Below, in pieces: positions 16,606-24,408 of a stretch of DNA of 64,000 nt. Within the stretch, counting starts at the first letter, position 1; the number at the start of each line of letters is the position of its first letter. Location: assembly GCF_003386795.1 (NCBI RefSeq), contig NZ_QTUC01000001.1:2666001-2730000 (forward strand). The letters are read 5' to 3'. The position numbers were made by a program, and so were the translations under genes. The notes beneath the pieces are model-generated. The model did not search any database. It saw only the letters and a program-made list of their open reading frames with translations, and was not told the DNA's origin. This DNA comes from Thermasporomyces composti (GTDB taxonomy: Bacteria; Actinomycetota; Actinomycetes; Propionibacteriales; Actinopolymorphaceae).

Positions 16606-17621
16606 GCCGGCGCACGATCGTGGTGCTGCGGGCGCTCGGGCTGGGTGACCTGCTCACCGCCGTCCCGGCGGTACGTGCGCTGCGACGGGCGTATCCCGAC
16701 GACCGGCTCGTGCTCGCCACCCCGGCCGCGCTGGCTGCTGTCGTGTCGCTCGTCGGCGGGGTGGACGACATCGCACCGACCACGCACCCCGCGTCCGTGC
16801 CGTGGCGGGAGGCGCCGCCGGACCTGGCGGTGAACCTGCACGGCATGGGACCGCAGAGCATCCGCGGTCTGCTGGCTCTCACGCCGCGTCGACTCCTCAG
16901 CCACGCCCATCCGGATTTCCCCGACGTGGACGGTCCGGCGTGGGTGGAGGATCTCCACGAGATCGACCGGTGGTGTCGTCTCGTCGAGTACGCCGGTGTC
17001 CCCGCCGACCTTGCGGACCTCGCCCTGGCACGGCCGGCGGTGCCCAGCCCAGCGCCGGGTGCGGTGGTCATCCATCCGGGCGCGAGTCACGCCGCGCGTC
17101 GCTGGCCGAGTGAGCGGTACGCGCGGGTGGCGCGAGAGCTCGCCAAGGCCGGGCACCTCGTCGTCGTCACCGGCAGCCAGGCCGAGTACACCCTCGCGGA
17201 GCGAGTGGTGGCGGCGGCCGGGCTTCCGGGCGACGCGCTGCTGGCGGGCCGGACCCGGCTCGTCGACCTCGCCGCGCTCGTCGCCGACGCGGCGCTCGTG
17301 GTGTGCGGCGACACCGGCGTCGGCCACCTGGCCACGGCCTATGGGACGCCGTCGGTGCTGCTGTTCGGGCCGGTCTCGCCTCACACGTGGGGGCCGCCGC
17401 GTGACCGGCCGCAGCACGTCGCGTTGTGGGCGGGCCGGCTCGGTGACACGTTCGCCGACACGCCGGACCCGGGCCTGCTGCGGGTGTCGGACGCCGACGT
17501 GCTGCACGAGGCGCGTCGCCTCCTCGCCGGCGGGACCACTCCGAAGCCCTCGACGACCGAACCCCTGGCGGAACGGCTTCTCTCGAGAGAGTCCTTGGCG
17601 AAGGAACACGGTCATGGGTAG
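16596..17621 (+). CDS. Glycosyltransferase family 9 (heptosyltransferase-like)
   Basis: A second GT9 enzyme, 341 residues, with TIVVLRALGLGDLLTAVPAV at the N-terminus and, in the donor domain, VVIHPGASHAARRWPSERYA and VVCGDTGVGHLATAYGTPS. The GDxxTAVP loop and the GDTGxGHLA motif are the family hallmarks. It is diverged from the first GT9 (10512-11528), so the two probably add successive residues. The C-terminal ~40 residues are polar. Its end overlaps ugd by 8 bases. Confidence 0.92.
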   Translation: MALSRRTIVVLRALGLGDLLTAVPAVRALRRAYPDDRLVLATPAALAAVVSLVGGVDDIAPTTHPASVPWREAPPDLAVNLHGMGPQSIRGLLALTPRRLLSHAHPDFPDVDGPAWVEDLHEIDRWCRLVEYAGVPADLADLALARPAVPSPAPGAVVIHPGASHAARRWPSERYARVARELAKAGHLVVVTGSQAEYTLAERVVAAAGLPGDALLAGRTRLVDLAALVADAALVVCGDTGVGHLATAYGTPSVLLFGPVSPHTWGPPRDRPQHVALWAGRLGDTFADTPDPGLLRVSDADVLHEARRLLAGGTTPKPSTTEPLAERLLSRESLAKEHGHG

Positions 17622-18912
17622 CTGCCGGGTGACCGTGGTCGGTGCCGGTTACGTGGGCCTCACCAGCGCCACGTGCCTGGCCCGGCTCGGCCACCGCGTC
17701 GTGTGCGTCGACAACGACACGGCCAAGGTCGCGAGCCTGTGCGAGGGGCGGGTTCCGTTCTACGAGCCGGACCTGGACAAGCTGCTGCGGGAGGGATTGG
17801 CGTCCGAACGGCTGCGGGTGACGACCGCGCTCCCGGAAGCCGTCCGCGACGCCGACCTGGTCCTGCTGTGCGTGCCCACGCCGATGGGCGACGACGGTGG
17901 CGCTGACCTCGGCGCGGTACGGACCGTCCTCGCCAAGATGCGGACCTCCCTGCCGTCCGGTTGTGTCGTCGTCACCAAGTCCACCGTGCCCGTCGGCACG
18001 TCCCATCGGATCCGCGAGCTTCTCCGACGACCGGACGTCTCGGTCGCCAGCAACCCGGAGTTTCTTCGCGAGGGCACGGCCGTTCGCGACTTCTTCTCAC
18101 CCGACCGCATCGTCATCGGCGTCGACGACCCGCACGCGCGTGACAGACTCAGCGAGCTGTACGAGGCGATCCCAGCGCCACGGGTCTGGACCGACCCGGT
18201 CAGTGCGGAACTGACGAAGTACGCCGCCAACGCCATGCTGGCGCTGCGGGTCTCCTACGCCAACGTTCTCGCCGAGCTGTGCGAGAAGGTCGGCGCGGAC
18301 ATCCGCGATGTCATCGAGGCGATGGGGTACGACGAGCGAATCGGACCCGCCTTCCTCCGGCCGGGCCCCGGGTGGGGTGGCTCGTGCCTCCCCAAGGACG
18401 CCCACGAGTTGGTGCGCGCGGCGGCGTCCGTCGGGGTTGACGCGGGCATGGTGCGGGAGGCGCTGGCCATCAACGACCGTCAGGCGCGCCGAGTGGTCGC
18501 GCGGACGCGCCGCCTGGCGACCGGCTCGGCCGACGGATCCCTGCGCGGGGTCCGGGTCGGTCTGCTCGGCCTGGCGTTCAAGGCCGGCACGGATGACCTG
18601 CGCGACTCGCCCGCGTTGACGGTCGCTCGGCTGCTTGGGGAGGACGGCGCGGACCTCACGGCGTACGACCCGGGTGTGAGGGCGGAGCGTGCGGATGTGG
18701 TGCCGGCCGTGGTCGTCGACGATCCGTACCGGGTCGCGAAGGGCGCCTCCGTGCTCGTGGTGCTCACGGAGTGGCCGGAGTTCCAGCACCTCGACTGGGG
18801 ACGGCTGGCAGACCTCATGGTGCGGCCAGTCGTGCTCGACACCCGCAACCACCTGCCCGCGGACGACGTTCGCGCCGCCGGCCTGGAGTGGCACGGACTC
18901 GGCATCGGCTGA
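17614..18912 (+). CDS. ugd: UDP-glucose 6-dehydrogenase
   Basis: A 432-residue NAD enzyme oxidising UDP-glucose to UDP-glucuronate. Visible are the Rossmann loop VTVVGAGYVGLTSATCLA, LCVPTPMGDDGG, SNPEFLREGTAVRDFFSPDR, and the active-site loop GPGWGGSCLPKDAHEL containing the catalytic Cys, followed by the C-terminal UDP-binding domain (LGLAFKAGTDDLRDSP). Length and motifs are complete. It is the last gene of the operon, while the first gene is a UXS-like enzyme, so UDP-glucuronate and UDP-xylose can be made in situ. GDP-mannose dehydrogenase is an alternative but less likely. Confidence 0.94.
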   Translation: MGSCRVTVVGAGYVGLTSATCLARLGHRVVCVDNDTAKVASLCEGRVPFYEPDLDKLLREGLASERLRVTTALPEAVRDADLVLLCVPTPMGDDGGADLGAVRTVLAKMRTSLPSGCVVVTKSTVPVGTSHRIRELLRRPDVSVASNPEFLREGTAVRDFFSPDRIVIGVDDPHARDRLSELYEAIPAPRVWTDPVSAELTKYAANAMLALRVSYANVLAELCEKVGADIRDVIEAMGYDERIGPAFLRPGPGWGGSCLPKDAHELVRAAASVGVDAGMVREALAINDRQARRVVARTRRLATGSADGSLRGVRVGLLGLAFKAGTDDLRDSPALTVARLLGEDGADLTAYDPGVRAERADVVPAVVVDDPYRVAKGASVLVVLTEWPEFQHLDWGRLADLMVRPVVLDTRNHLPADDVRAAGLEWHGLGIG

Positions 18913-19070
18913 CGCCTTCACCTGTTGCGCGTCCGGACGCCGTGACGTGGCTCGCCTCGTGAGATGACATCGGCGTCCGACTCCGGTACGCGCACTCGCG
19001 TGGTCGTGGATCGGACCTACCCTGCGTGCACCGCCGCGACTCTGGCCACCGACTGCCTGAGGAGACCGTC

Positions 19071-20504
19071 ATGCCCAACGAGCGTGCCCAGGACAGCTCT
19101 TCGTCCGGTGCGATGGGCGGCTGGCAGACGAACCGGCGCCATCTGCTGCGGCTGGGCGCACTCGGGACCGGCCTCCTCATGGCGTCGTCGCTGGGATCGG
19201 GCGGTCGTACCGCCCACGCCACGACCAAGGCGTCCGTCAACCGCCCACGAATCCTCGACGGCGACCGGTATCCCATCGGGTTGTGGGTCGCGCCACCGCC
19301 ATCGGAGACAACGGTCGAGCGGTACGCCGAGATCGCCGCCGCCGGCTTCACGTTCGTCATCGGCATCGACGGGTGCGGAGGTTTCTGCGCGCCCGGCGAG
19401 ACGACGACGGCCGAGAACGCCGCGATGCTGAACGCCGCCTGGGCCAACGACTTGTTGGCCATCGTGTTCGACACCCGGATCAGCAACGTCCACGTCCATC
19501 CGCGTGACCAGTGGCGGCAGGTCATCGCGGACGTCCTGCGAGAGTACGAGGCCTATCCGGCGTTCGCGGGCTTCGACCTCCGGGACGAGCCGCACGCCAG
19601 CCTGTTCCCTCAGCTGGGCGGCATCAACGACATCGTGCGCGAGCTCGACCCGAGTGTGCTGGGCTACGTCAACCTGTTCCCCACCTACGCCAGTCCGGAA
19701 CAGCTCGGCACCAGCACCTACCAGGAACACCTGGACCGGTACGTCACCGAAGCGCACCCTGACTTCATCTCGTTCGACCACTACCCGCTCCTCGGGCCCA
19801 GCCCGACGATCCGGGGGGACTACTTCCACAACTGGGTTCTCGTCCGCGACCGAGCTTTGCGGAGCGGTCTGCCCACGTGGGTGTTCATCCTCGCCTGCGA
19901 GCACTACGGCTACCGCCTGCCCACGGAGGCGGAGCTGCTCTGGCAGGTGAACGTCAGCCTGGCGTACGGCTGTAAGGGGATTCAGTACTTCACCTACTGG
20001 ACTCCGCCGTTGCCGGGCTTCTACCAGGCACTGGTGACGGTCGATGGGCAGCTCACGCCGCTGTACTACGCCGCTCAGCGGGTCAACAACGACCATCTCC
20101 AACCGGTGGGTCGCCAGCTCTTGCCACTGACCTCGGAGTCCGTCACCCATGCCGGCGAGACGTCCCCGCCGATGGGTGTGGAGGTCTTCACCGGTGACGA
20201 CTGGGTGGCCTCCACCTCGGGAAGTCCCGTGATTCTCGGGCGCTTCCACGATGGGAAGCACCAGAACCTGCGGTGGCTGCTGGTCACGAACCGGGCGTTC
20301 GACGCGGCGGCGACGACCACGCTGTCGCTGCGGCCCAGGGTCAGCGCTGTGTTCGAGTTCGACCCGGCGCGCGAGCGCTTCGTCCCCGTGCGAACGGTAG
20401 GCGGGCCCGAGGACAGGAGCTTCACCGTCGACCTCGCTCCTGGGGCGGCCCGTCTCTACCGTCTGCACACCAACCAACGTGACGCCCACCACGTTGGCGC
20501 GTGA
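19071..20504 (+). CDS. Tat-exported TIM-barrel glycosidase-like protein
   Basis: A 477-residue protein with a twin-arginine signal (TNRRHLLRLGALGTGLLMA, residues ~22-40). The body looks like a (beta/alpha)8 glycosidase: YPIGLWVAPPPSETTVERYA, FAGFDLRDEPHASL with a candidate acid/base Glu near residue 172, FISFDHYPLL, and FILACEHYGYR with a candidate nucleophile Glu near 272. A beta-rich tail follows. I cannot assign a GH family with confidence. ATG 19071 has GAGGAG upstream. It begins 158 bases after the glycan operon, so it may trim or degrade surface or environmental glycan. Confidence 0.75.
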   Translation: MPNERAQDSSSSGAMGGWQTNRRHLLRLGALGTGLLMASSLGSGGRTAHATTKASVNRPRILDGDRYPIGLWVAPPPSETTVERYAEIAAAGFTFVIGIDGCGGFCAPGETTTAENAAMLNAAWANDLLAIVFDTRISNVHVHPRDQWRQVIADVLREYEAYPAFAGFDLRDEPHASLFPQLGGINDIVRELDPSVLGYVNLFPTYASPEQLGTSTYQEHLDRYVTEAHPDFISFDHYPLLGPSPTIRGDYFHNWVLVRDRALRSGLPTWVFILACEHYGYRLPTEAELLWQVNVSLAYGCKGIQYFTYWTPPLPGFYQALVTVDGQLTPLYYAAQRVNNDHLQPVGRQLLPLTSESVTHAGETSPPMGVEVFTGDDWVASTSGSPVILGRFHDGKHQNLRWLLVTNRAFDAAATTTLSLRPRVSAVFEFDPARERFVPVRTVGGPEDRSFTVDLAPGAARLYRLHTNQRDAHHVGA

Positions 20505-20602
20505 CAACGCGACCCTGCCGCCGTGATGTGAGTCGCTCTCCGGACACACGGGCCGAGCCGGCGCGTACGCTCTGGCCGTAGGTGCATCGGAGACGGAGGG
20601 TG

Positions 20603-21010
20603 ATGAAGGACATGAGCGTGCCGCGCTGGCTGCTGCTCATCGCCCTCGTCTTCGGCATCGCGGGTATGCACACTCTGGGGCACCCTGAACCGGCGCATGG
20701 TCACGACGGTGGGGTCGTCGCAGGCTCCGATCATTCCCGGAGCGGTCTGACGATCGTGCCGCCGCGCGACGGAGATCACTCCGCCGTGCAGACCTCGGAC
20801 GAGAGCCTCCCGAACTTGGACCCGCTGGCGGTCTGCCTGGCGATTCTGGCCCCGCTCACACTCCTGGCCTTGTCCTTGTGCGGGTTGCGGGTCCGGCACA
20901 GGGCCGTGGCAGGGCCGTCCGCACGCGGTGGCCGGGGCCTGAGCTTCGCCCGGCCGCCGCCGAGAAGTACCGCCGTACGTCTGGCACTCCTCTCGGTTCT
21001 GCGCACGTAG
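20603..21010 (+). CDS. DUF6153-like small membrane protein
   Basis: A ~135-residue protein with a hydrophobic N-terminal segment (WLLLIALVFGIAGMHTLGH), a His/Asp-rich extracytoplasmic loop, a second membrane segment (AVCLAILAPLTLLALSLCGL) and a basic tail. This layout matches DUF6153 proteins, which in actinobacteria often sit directly before DUF305 genes, as here. The His-rich loop suggests metal (possibly copper) handling, as inference. ATG 20603 follows CGGAGGG. Confidence 0.75.
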   Translation: MKDMSVPRWLLLIALVFGIAGMHTLGHPEPAHGHDGGVVAGSDHSRSGLTIVPPRDGDHSAVQTSDESLPNLDPLAVCLAILAPLTLLALSLCGLRVRHRAVAGPSARGGRGLSFARPPPRSTAVRLALLSVLRT

Positions 21011-21096
21011 GCCGACCACCTCCCGGGCGGCCCGTCGTGGGCTGCCCACATCACCAGGTCGGCAGTGAATCCAGAACCAGAGGGAGTCAATCGACC

Positions 21097-21720
21097 ATGC
21101 GTATCAACCGAGCCGTTCTCCGCAAGCTCGCACTGTCCACGGCTGCCGGGACCGGGGCCTTCGTCCTGCTCACCGCATGCGGCGGGACCACCGCTGGCTC
21201 CGGCAACGAAGGCGCGTCCCCCACTCCGCCCACCACCGCGAGCGCCAGCGCGCGAGCCACGTTCAACCCGGCGGACGTCATGTTCGCGCAGATGATGATC
21301 CCCCACCACCAGCAGGCTGTGGAGATGGCCGAACTCGCCGAGACTCGCGCGGCCGACCCTGAGATCAAGGAGCTCGCGCAGAAGATCAAGGCGGCTCAGG
21401 ACCCGGAGATCGCCACGATGCGCGGCTGGCTCAGGGCTTGGGGTGCCCCCGAGAGGCTCATGGGAGAGGAGCACAGCGGCCATGGCATGCCCGGGATGAT
21501 GACCGAGGAGGACATGGCCGAGCTCGAGGCGTCCGAGGGCGGCACGTTCGACCGCATGTTCGCCGAGATGATGATCGAGCACCACGACGGGGCCATCGAG
21601 ATGGCGAAGACCGAGCTGTCGCGGGGCACCAATCCCGAAGCCAAGGATCTCGCCGAGACGATCATCGCCACGCAGCAGGCGGAGATCGATCAGATGAAGA
21701 AGATCCTCGAGCGTCTTTGA
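21097..21720 (+). CDS. DUF305-family lipoprotein
   Basis: A 207-residue secreted lipoprotein: basic N-terminus, hydrophobic stretch and lipobox LTAC at about residue 28. The mature part has two copies of the DUF305 motif, FAQMMIPHHQQAVEMAELA and FAEMMIEHHDGAIEMAKTE, with His-His pairs and Met residues likely to bind metal, plus a Met/His-rich loop (HSGHGMPGMM). The family is often linked to copper stress but its reaction is not established. It is probably co-transcribed with the DUF6153 gene 86 bases upstream, and a strong hairpin follows. Confidence 0.92.
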   Translation: MRINRAVLRKLALSTAAGTGAFVLLTACGGTTAGSGNEGASPTPPTTASASARATFNPADVMFAQMMIPHHQQAVEMAELAETRAADPEIKELAQKIKAAQDPEIATMRGWLRAWGAPERLMGEEHSGHGMPGMMTEEDMAELEASEGGTFDRMFAEMMIEHHDGAIEMAKTELSRGTNPEAKDLAETIIATQQAEIDQMKKILERL

Positions 21721-21726
21721 CGAGGT

Positions 21727-21766
21727 GGGGATCGTGCTCGGCATGAAGCGTGCCGGCACGATCCCC
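21727..21766 (+). terminator. Hairpin terminator after DUF305 gene
   Basis: GGGGATCGTGC at 21727-21737 pairs perfectly with 21756-21766, and the interior CGGCA/TGCCG extends the stem after a one-base bulge. It lies 6 bases after the stop codon, with no U-tract. Confidence 0.75.
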
Positions 21767-21915
21767 GAGGGGAGAGCCCTCAGCGGCTCGATCACCGCGC
21801 CGGTCTAGCGGCGGCTCACCGAACTCACACCAACCAACGCGACGCTCACGACGAGGGCCCTGTCAGGACACGCCTGTTCGTGGATGCTGCGGACAAGAGG
21901 AGAAGGGATCGCACC

Positions 21916-22115
21916 ATGACCCCACCCGAGTTCACTGGCTGGAGGAAGGCCAGCTACAGCGCGAACGGCAACAACTGCGTCGAGGTCGCGGCCGCTCCTG
22001 GCGTCGTCGGTGTCCGGGACCCCAAGCTGGGCGAGGACTCGCCCATCGTGGCGATCTCCCGGGCGGAAGGGGCACCTTCGTGAGCGCCGTCAAGGGCGGT
22101 CTCTTCGACCTCTGA
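21916..22115 (+). pseudogene. Frameshifted DUF397 gene
   Basis: The first 50 codons encode a normal DUF397 start (FTGWRKASYSANGNNCVEVA, VGVRDPKLGEDSPIVA). After GCGGAA at 22063-22068 the frame is lost and hits TGA at 22081-22083. In the +2 frame the expected end TFVSAVKGGLFDL continues to TGA 22113-22115. One missing base, for example a T giving GAATGGGGC (Glu-Trp-Gly as in relatives), would restore the gene. Either a recent deletion or a sequencing error. No XRE partner lies directly upstream, unlike the copy at 24022. Confidence 0.8.
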
Positions 22116-22425
22116 CGCGACCACCACAGTCACCTCGGCGGCGCCTCGGCCTGGGGCGCCGTTCCTTGTGCGGCCGACGTGTCGTTCTCACCCGCGGCAC
22201 GGCGTGGTCCTTGGTGACCTGACGCCTGACGAGCCACGAGGGCAAGGCTCGAAGCGGCTGCCTATGGCGAGCGGTCTGGCGTTTCGACGAGCCAGGGGTG
22301 GGGCGGGGCCGGTCGGAGGAGGTAGGAGATCGACCGGCCCCGCGCCCGGGTGCGCGCCAGGGCGCCCCTGTGGCGGAGGGCAAGGGGTGGGATGGGGCAG
22401 GCCCCCTGGGCGCTGGTCAGGCTGG

Positions 22426-22659
22426 TCACACGTGGTCGGGCCTGGCGTCCGCTGGTGGGGTGGCCTGTGTTGTGATGGCGTGGCGGCGGGGTTGGTGCTG
22501 GTCGTCCATGCGCAGGATCTCCTCCCCGGAGCCGCGCCGGACGCAGCGGTGGCCGGGTGGGGCGTGGCAGGTGGGGCAGGGGTGCAGCAGGATGCGGGCG
22601 AACCTGTGCCGGTCGGCGGTGCCGAGCCCGTCCAGGTCGGGCCGGGAGGTGTCGAACAC
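22426..22659 (-). CDS. Small zinc-finger-like protein, possible element remnant
   Basis: From GTG 22659 this encodes 77 residues including HRFARILLHPCPTCHAPPGHRC, a CxxC-x7-C pattern like the small zinc-finger proteins found on actinobacterial phages, plasmids and integrative elements. The same frame stays open upstream (reading LDLIDSGIVDWVF), so translation may begin earlier from a non-standard codon or by coupling to the small membrane gene whose stop is at 22695-22697. Family assignment is by pattern only. Confidence 0.42.
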   Translation of the reverse strand: MFDTSRPDLDGLGTADRHRFARILLHPCPTCHAPPGHRCVRRGSGEEILRMDDQHQPRRHAITTQATPPADARPDHV

Positions 22660-22694
22660 CCAGTCGACGATCCCGCTGTCAATCAGATCGAGGT

Positions 22695-22817
22695 CTAGCG
22701 GGTTGTGACCGCCGCCAGCACCAGTCCGATCACCGCCGACACCACGAATGTGGCCGCCTTCCATATCACCGCGTGTGTCGTGAGGCGTCCTGTCGCCAGG
22801 CCACGTCGCCATGCCAC
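22695..22817 (-). CDS. 40-residue membrane peptide
   Basis: GTG at 22817 is preceded by GGGAGG at a 5-base spacing. The product is a basic N-terminus (VAWRRGLATGRL) followed by one membrane helix (IWKAATFVVSAVIGLVLAAV) and TTR. It lies just upstream of the zinc-finger-like frame on the same strand. The good ribosome-binding site and clean membrane helix support a real small gene. Function unknown. Confidence 0.42.
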   Translation of the reverse strand: MAWRRGLATGRLTTHAVIWKAATFVVSAVIGLVLAAVTTR

Positions 22818-23158
22818 CCTCGCCTCCCGTGTGTGGCAGGTGCGGCGGCCACCCACACCCGTGGGGGCCGGAGCAGCACGTGGCCGCCGCACTCGGCTGA
22901 AGAGGCGCGGTAGCCGGGACCACCCATCCCACGACCCCGACCACCGGCTCGAGGCCCCGAAACAGCGAGGTCAACCAACCACCGCGCCAGCTTGTGTCAC
23001 GCACTGAAGTGAGAAACCCACTCCAACGTGTGGTACGTACTGTCGCATCTCCCTACAGTCATTGCAAGACTTTCCACGAAAAGTCGGACACATCCTTTGC
23101 CGTCCTGTCTGAGTAGGATGTGCGCCATGTCGAGGGCCCACGAAGGGCGGGGTGACCT

Positions 23159-24025
23159 GTGATCTCTCCGTACGTGAGACGTCTCCGCCTCGCCCGCGAG
23201 CTCACGGCGCTCCGCAAGGCCGCGAACCTCACGATCGAGGAGCTGGCCAAGCTGATCGGCGAGTCCCGGTCCAAGGTCCAGCGGCTGGAGGGAGGGACTG
23301 TTCGGCCCAAGGAGGCCGACGTCCTCAAGATCCTGGACGCGCTCCAGGTGTCCGACGAGAAGTGGGCACAGATCTACGAGATCGCGCGGGAGGCCGCTGA
23401 ACGAGGCTGGTGGGCGCCGACCGCGGCGCAGATGGGGGAACGGCAGGCGCTGTTCGCGAACCTCGAGGCGGGCGCTGCCACCATCCGGGAGTACATGCCC
23501 GTCGTACCAGGGCTGCTTCAGACCGAGGAGTACATCCGCGCGATCAGCCAGTACGACGATCTCACGTGGATGCCTAGCGCATCGCTAGAACCCGAGGCGA
23601 TGGTCCGTGGCCGGATCAATCGCCAGCGCATGCTCCGCAGGCCCAACGGTCCGACCTACGAGGTGGTCCTTGACGAGCTGGCCATCACGAGGCCCATAGT
23701 GCCAGCTTCTGTGCTGGCGTCCCAGCTCCGCAGACTAGCCAAGCCGGAGGACAGGGTCAGGGTTTTCGTCCTACCGATCCGAGCACAGATCGAGGCGTTC
23801 AGCGTGCCGAAGAGCCCGTTCTCGATCTACACCTATCCCGATCCAGACGATGGGACCGTGGTCGCCGTGGACAACGTGACCGCGGACTTGGTTCTCACCG
23901 ATGAGGAACAAGTACAGCGGTACGAGCTCCTTTACGAACGACTGCGGAAGGCCGCGCTGCCGCCTGATGACAGCGCGCGCCTGCTCACGGAAACCGCTGA
24001 CGAAATCGAAAGGGCTACATCATGA
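23159..24025 (+). CDS. XRE-family regulator with DUF5753 domain
   Basis: A 288-residue DNA-binding protein. Residues ~12-65 are an XRE helix-turn-helix (LTALRKAANLTIEELAKLIG, SRSKVQRLEGG), and the rest is the DUF5753 effector domain (REYMPVVPGLLQTEEYIRAI, VLDELAITRPIV). Such proteins form pairs with a downstream DUF397 gene and regulate development or secondary metabolism in actinobacteria. Here the DUF397 start overlaps the stop by 4 bases (ATGA). GTG 23159 is chosen as the codon that begins the conserved N-terminus. Confidence 0.94.
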   Translation: MISPYVRRLRLARELTALRKAANLTIEELAKLIGESRSKVQRLEGGTVRPKEADVLKILDALQVSDEKWAQIYEIAREAAERGWWAPTAAQMGERQALFANLEAGAATIREYMPVVPGLLQTEEYIRAISQYDDLTWMPSASLEPEAMVRGRINRQRMLRRPNGPTYEVVLDELAITRPIVPASVLASQLRRLAKPEDRVRVFVLPIRAQIEAFSVPKSPFSIYTYPDPDDGTVVAVDNVTADLVLTDEEQVQRYELLYERLRKAALPPDDSARLLTETADEIERATS

Positions 24026-24222
24026 TCGCACCGCAGTTCAGTTGCTGGAGGAAATCCAGCTACAGCACGAACGGCGCCGGTTGTGTCGAGGTCGCGGTCG
24101 CGCCCGGCGCTGTCGGTATCCGGGACTCCAAGCTGGGTGAGGACTCGCCGATCCTGGCGGTGACCCCGGCCAACTGGAGCACCTTCGTCAGCGCCGTCAA
24201 GGCTGGCCAGTTCGACCTCTGA
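24022..24222 (+). CDS. DUF397 protein
   Basis: A 66-residue intact DUF397 protein: FSCWRKSSYSTNGAGCVEVA, VGIRDSKLGEDSPILAV and the C-terminal WSTFVSAVKAGQFDL. It is translationally coupled to the XRE regulator and probably acts as its partner or antagonist, as known for similar pairs. It is the intact relative of the frameshifted copy at 21916 and of the solo copy at 48726. Confidence 0.95.
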   Translation: MIAPQFSCWRKSSYSTNGAGCVEVAVAPGAVGIRDSKLGEDSPILAVTPANWSTFVSAVKAGQFDL

Positions 24223-24243
24223 CGCGCCACCACACCGAACGAC

Positions 24244-24275
24244 GCGGTGCCCCGGGCGGGCTCCCGGGGCACCGC
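24244..24275 (+). terminator. Strong hairpin terminator
   Basis: A perfect 13-base stem (GCGGTGCCCCGGG at 24244-24256 with 24263-24275) and a 6-base loop lie 22 bases after the DUF397 stop, followed by CTTCTC and a short T-rich stretch. Confidence 0.8.
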
Positions 24276-24299
24276 CTTCTCAGGCGGTGTTTTCGTTGA

Positions 24300-24310
24300 T
24301 CAAACGTTGA
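24300..24310. promoter_or_regulatory. LacI-type operator candidate upstream of glycosidase
   Basis: TCAAACGTTGA has TCAA/TTGA arms around ACG and contains the AACGTT core common in LacI-family operators. It lies 99 bases before the start codon at 24409. The same half-site TCAAACG recurs upstream of the transporter (34254-34269) and of the binding protein (47376-47391). Confidence 0.45.
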
Positions 24311-24408
24311 AGAAAAGCTTCTGTCAAGCCGTCGTACGGAACAACTCTTTACAAGCACGAGCTCGGTGAGTAGGTAAGGGGTCACGCCGTGCGGGAAGGA
24401 GTGGCCGG

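Larger units (their letters stand above)
22116..23158. other. Low-density region with possible mobile-element remnants
   Basis: About 1 kb between DUF397 loci. Apart from the two small minus-strand frames listed separately I see no recognisable gene. Just before the XRE gene, GACTTT at 23068-23073 and AAAGTC at 23080-23085 form an inverted repeat that could be its operator. Confidence 0.45.

Noticed and set aside
22188-22682. Alternative 164-codon minus-strand frame overlapping the zinc-finger-like gene
   Set aside because: Thr/Pro/Ala/Ser-rich translation with no motif; the overlapping frame has the Cys pattern and is preferred.
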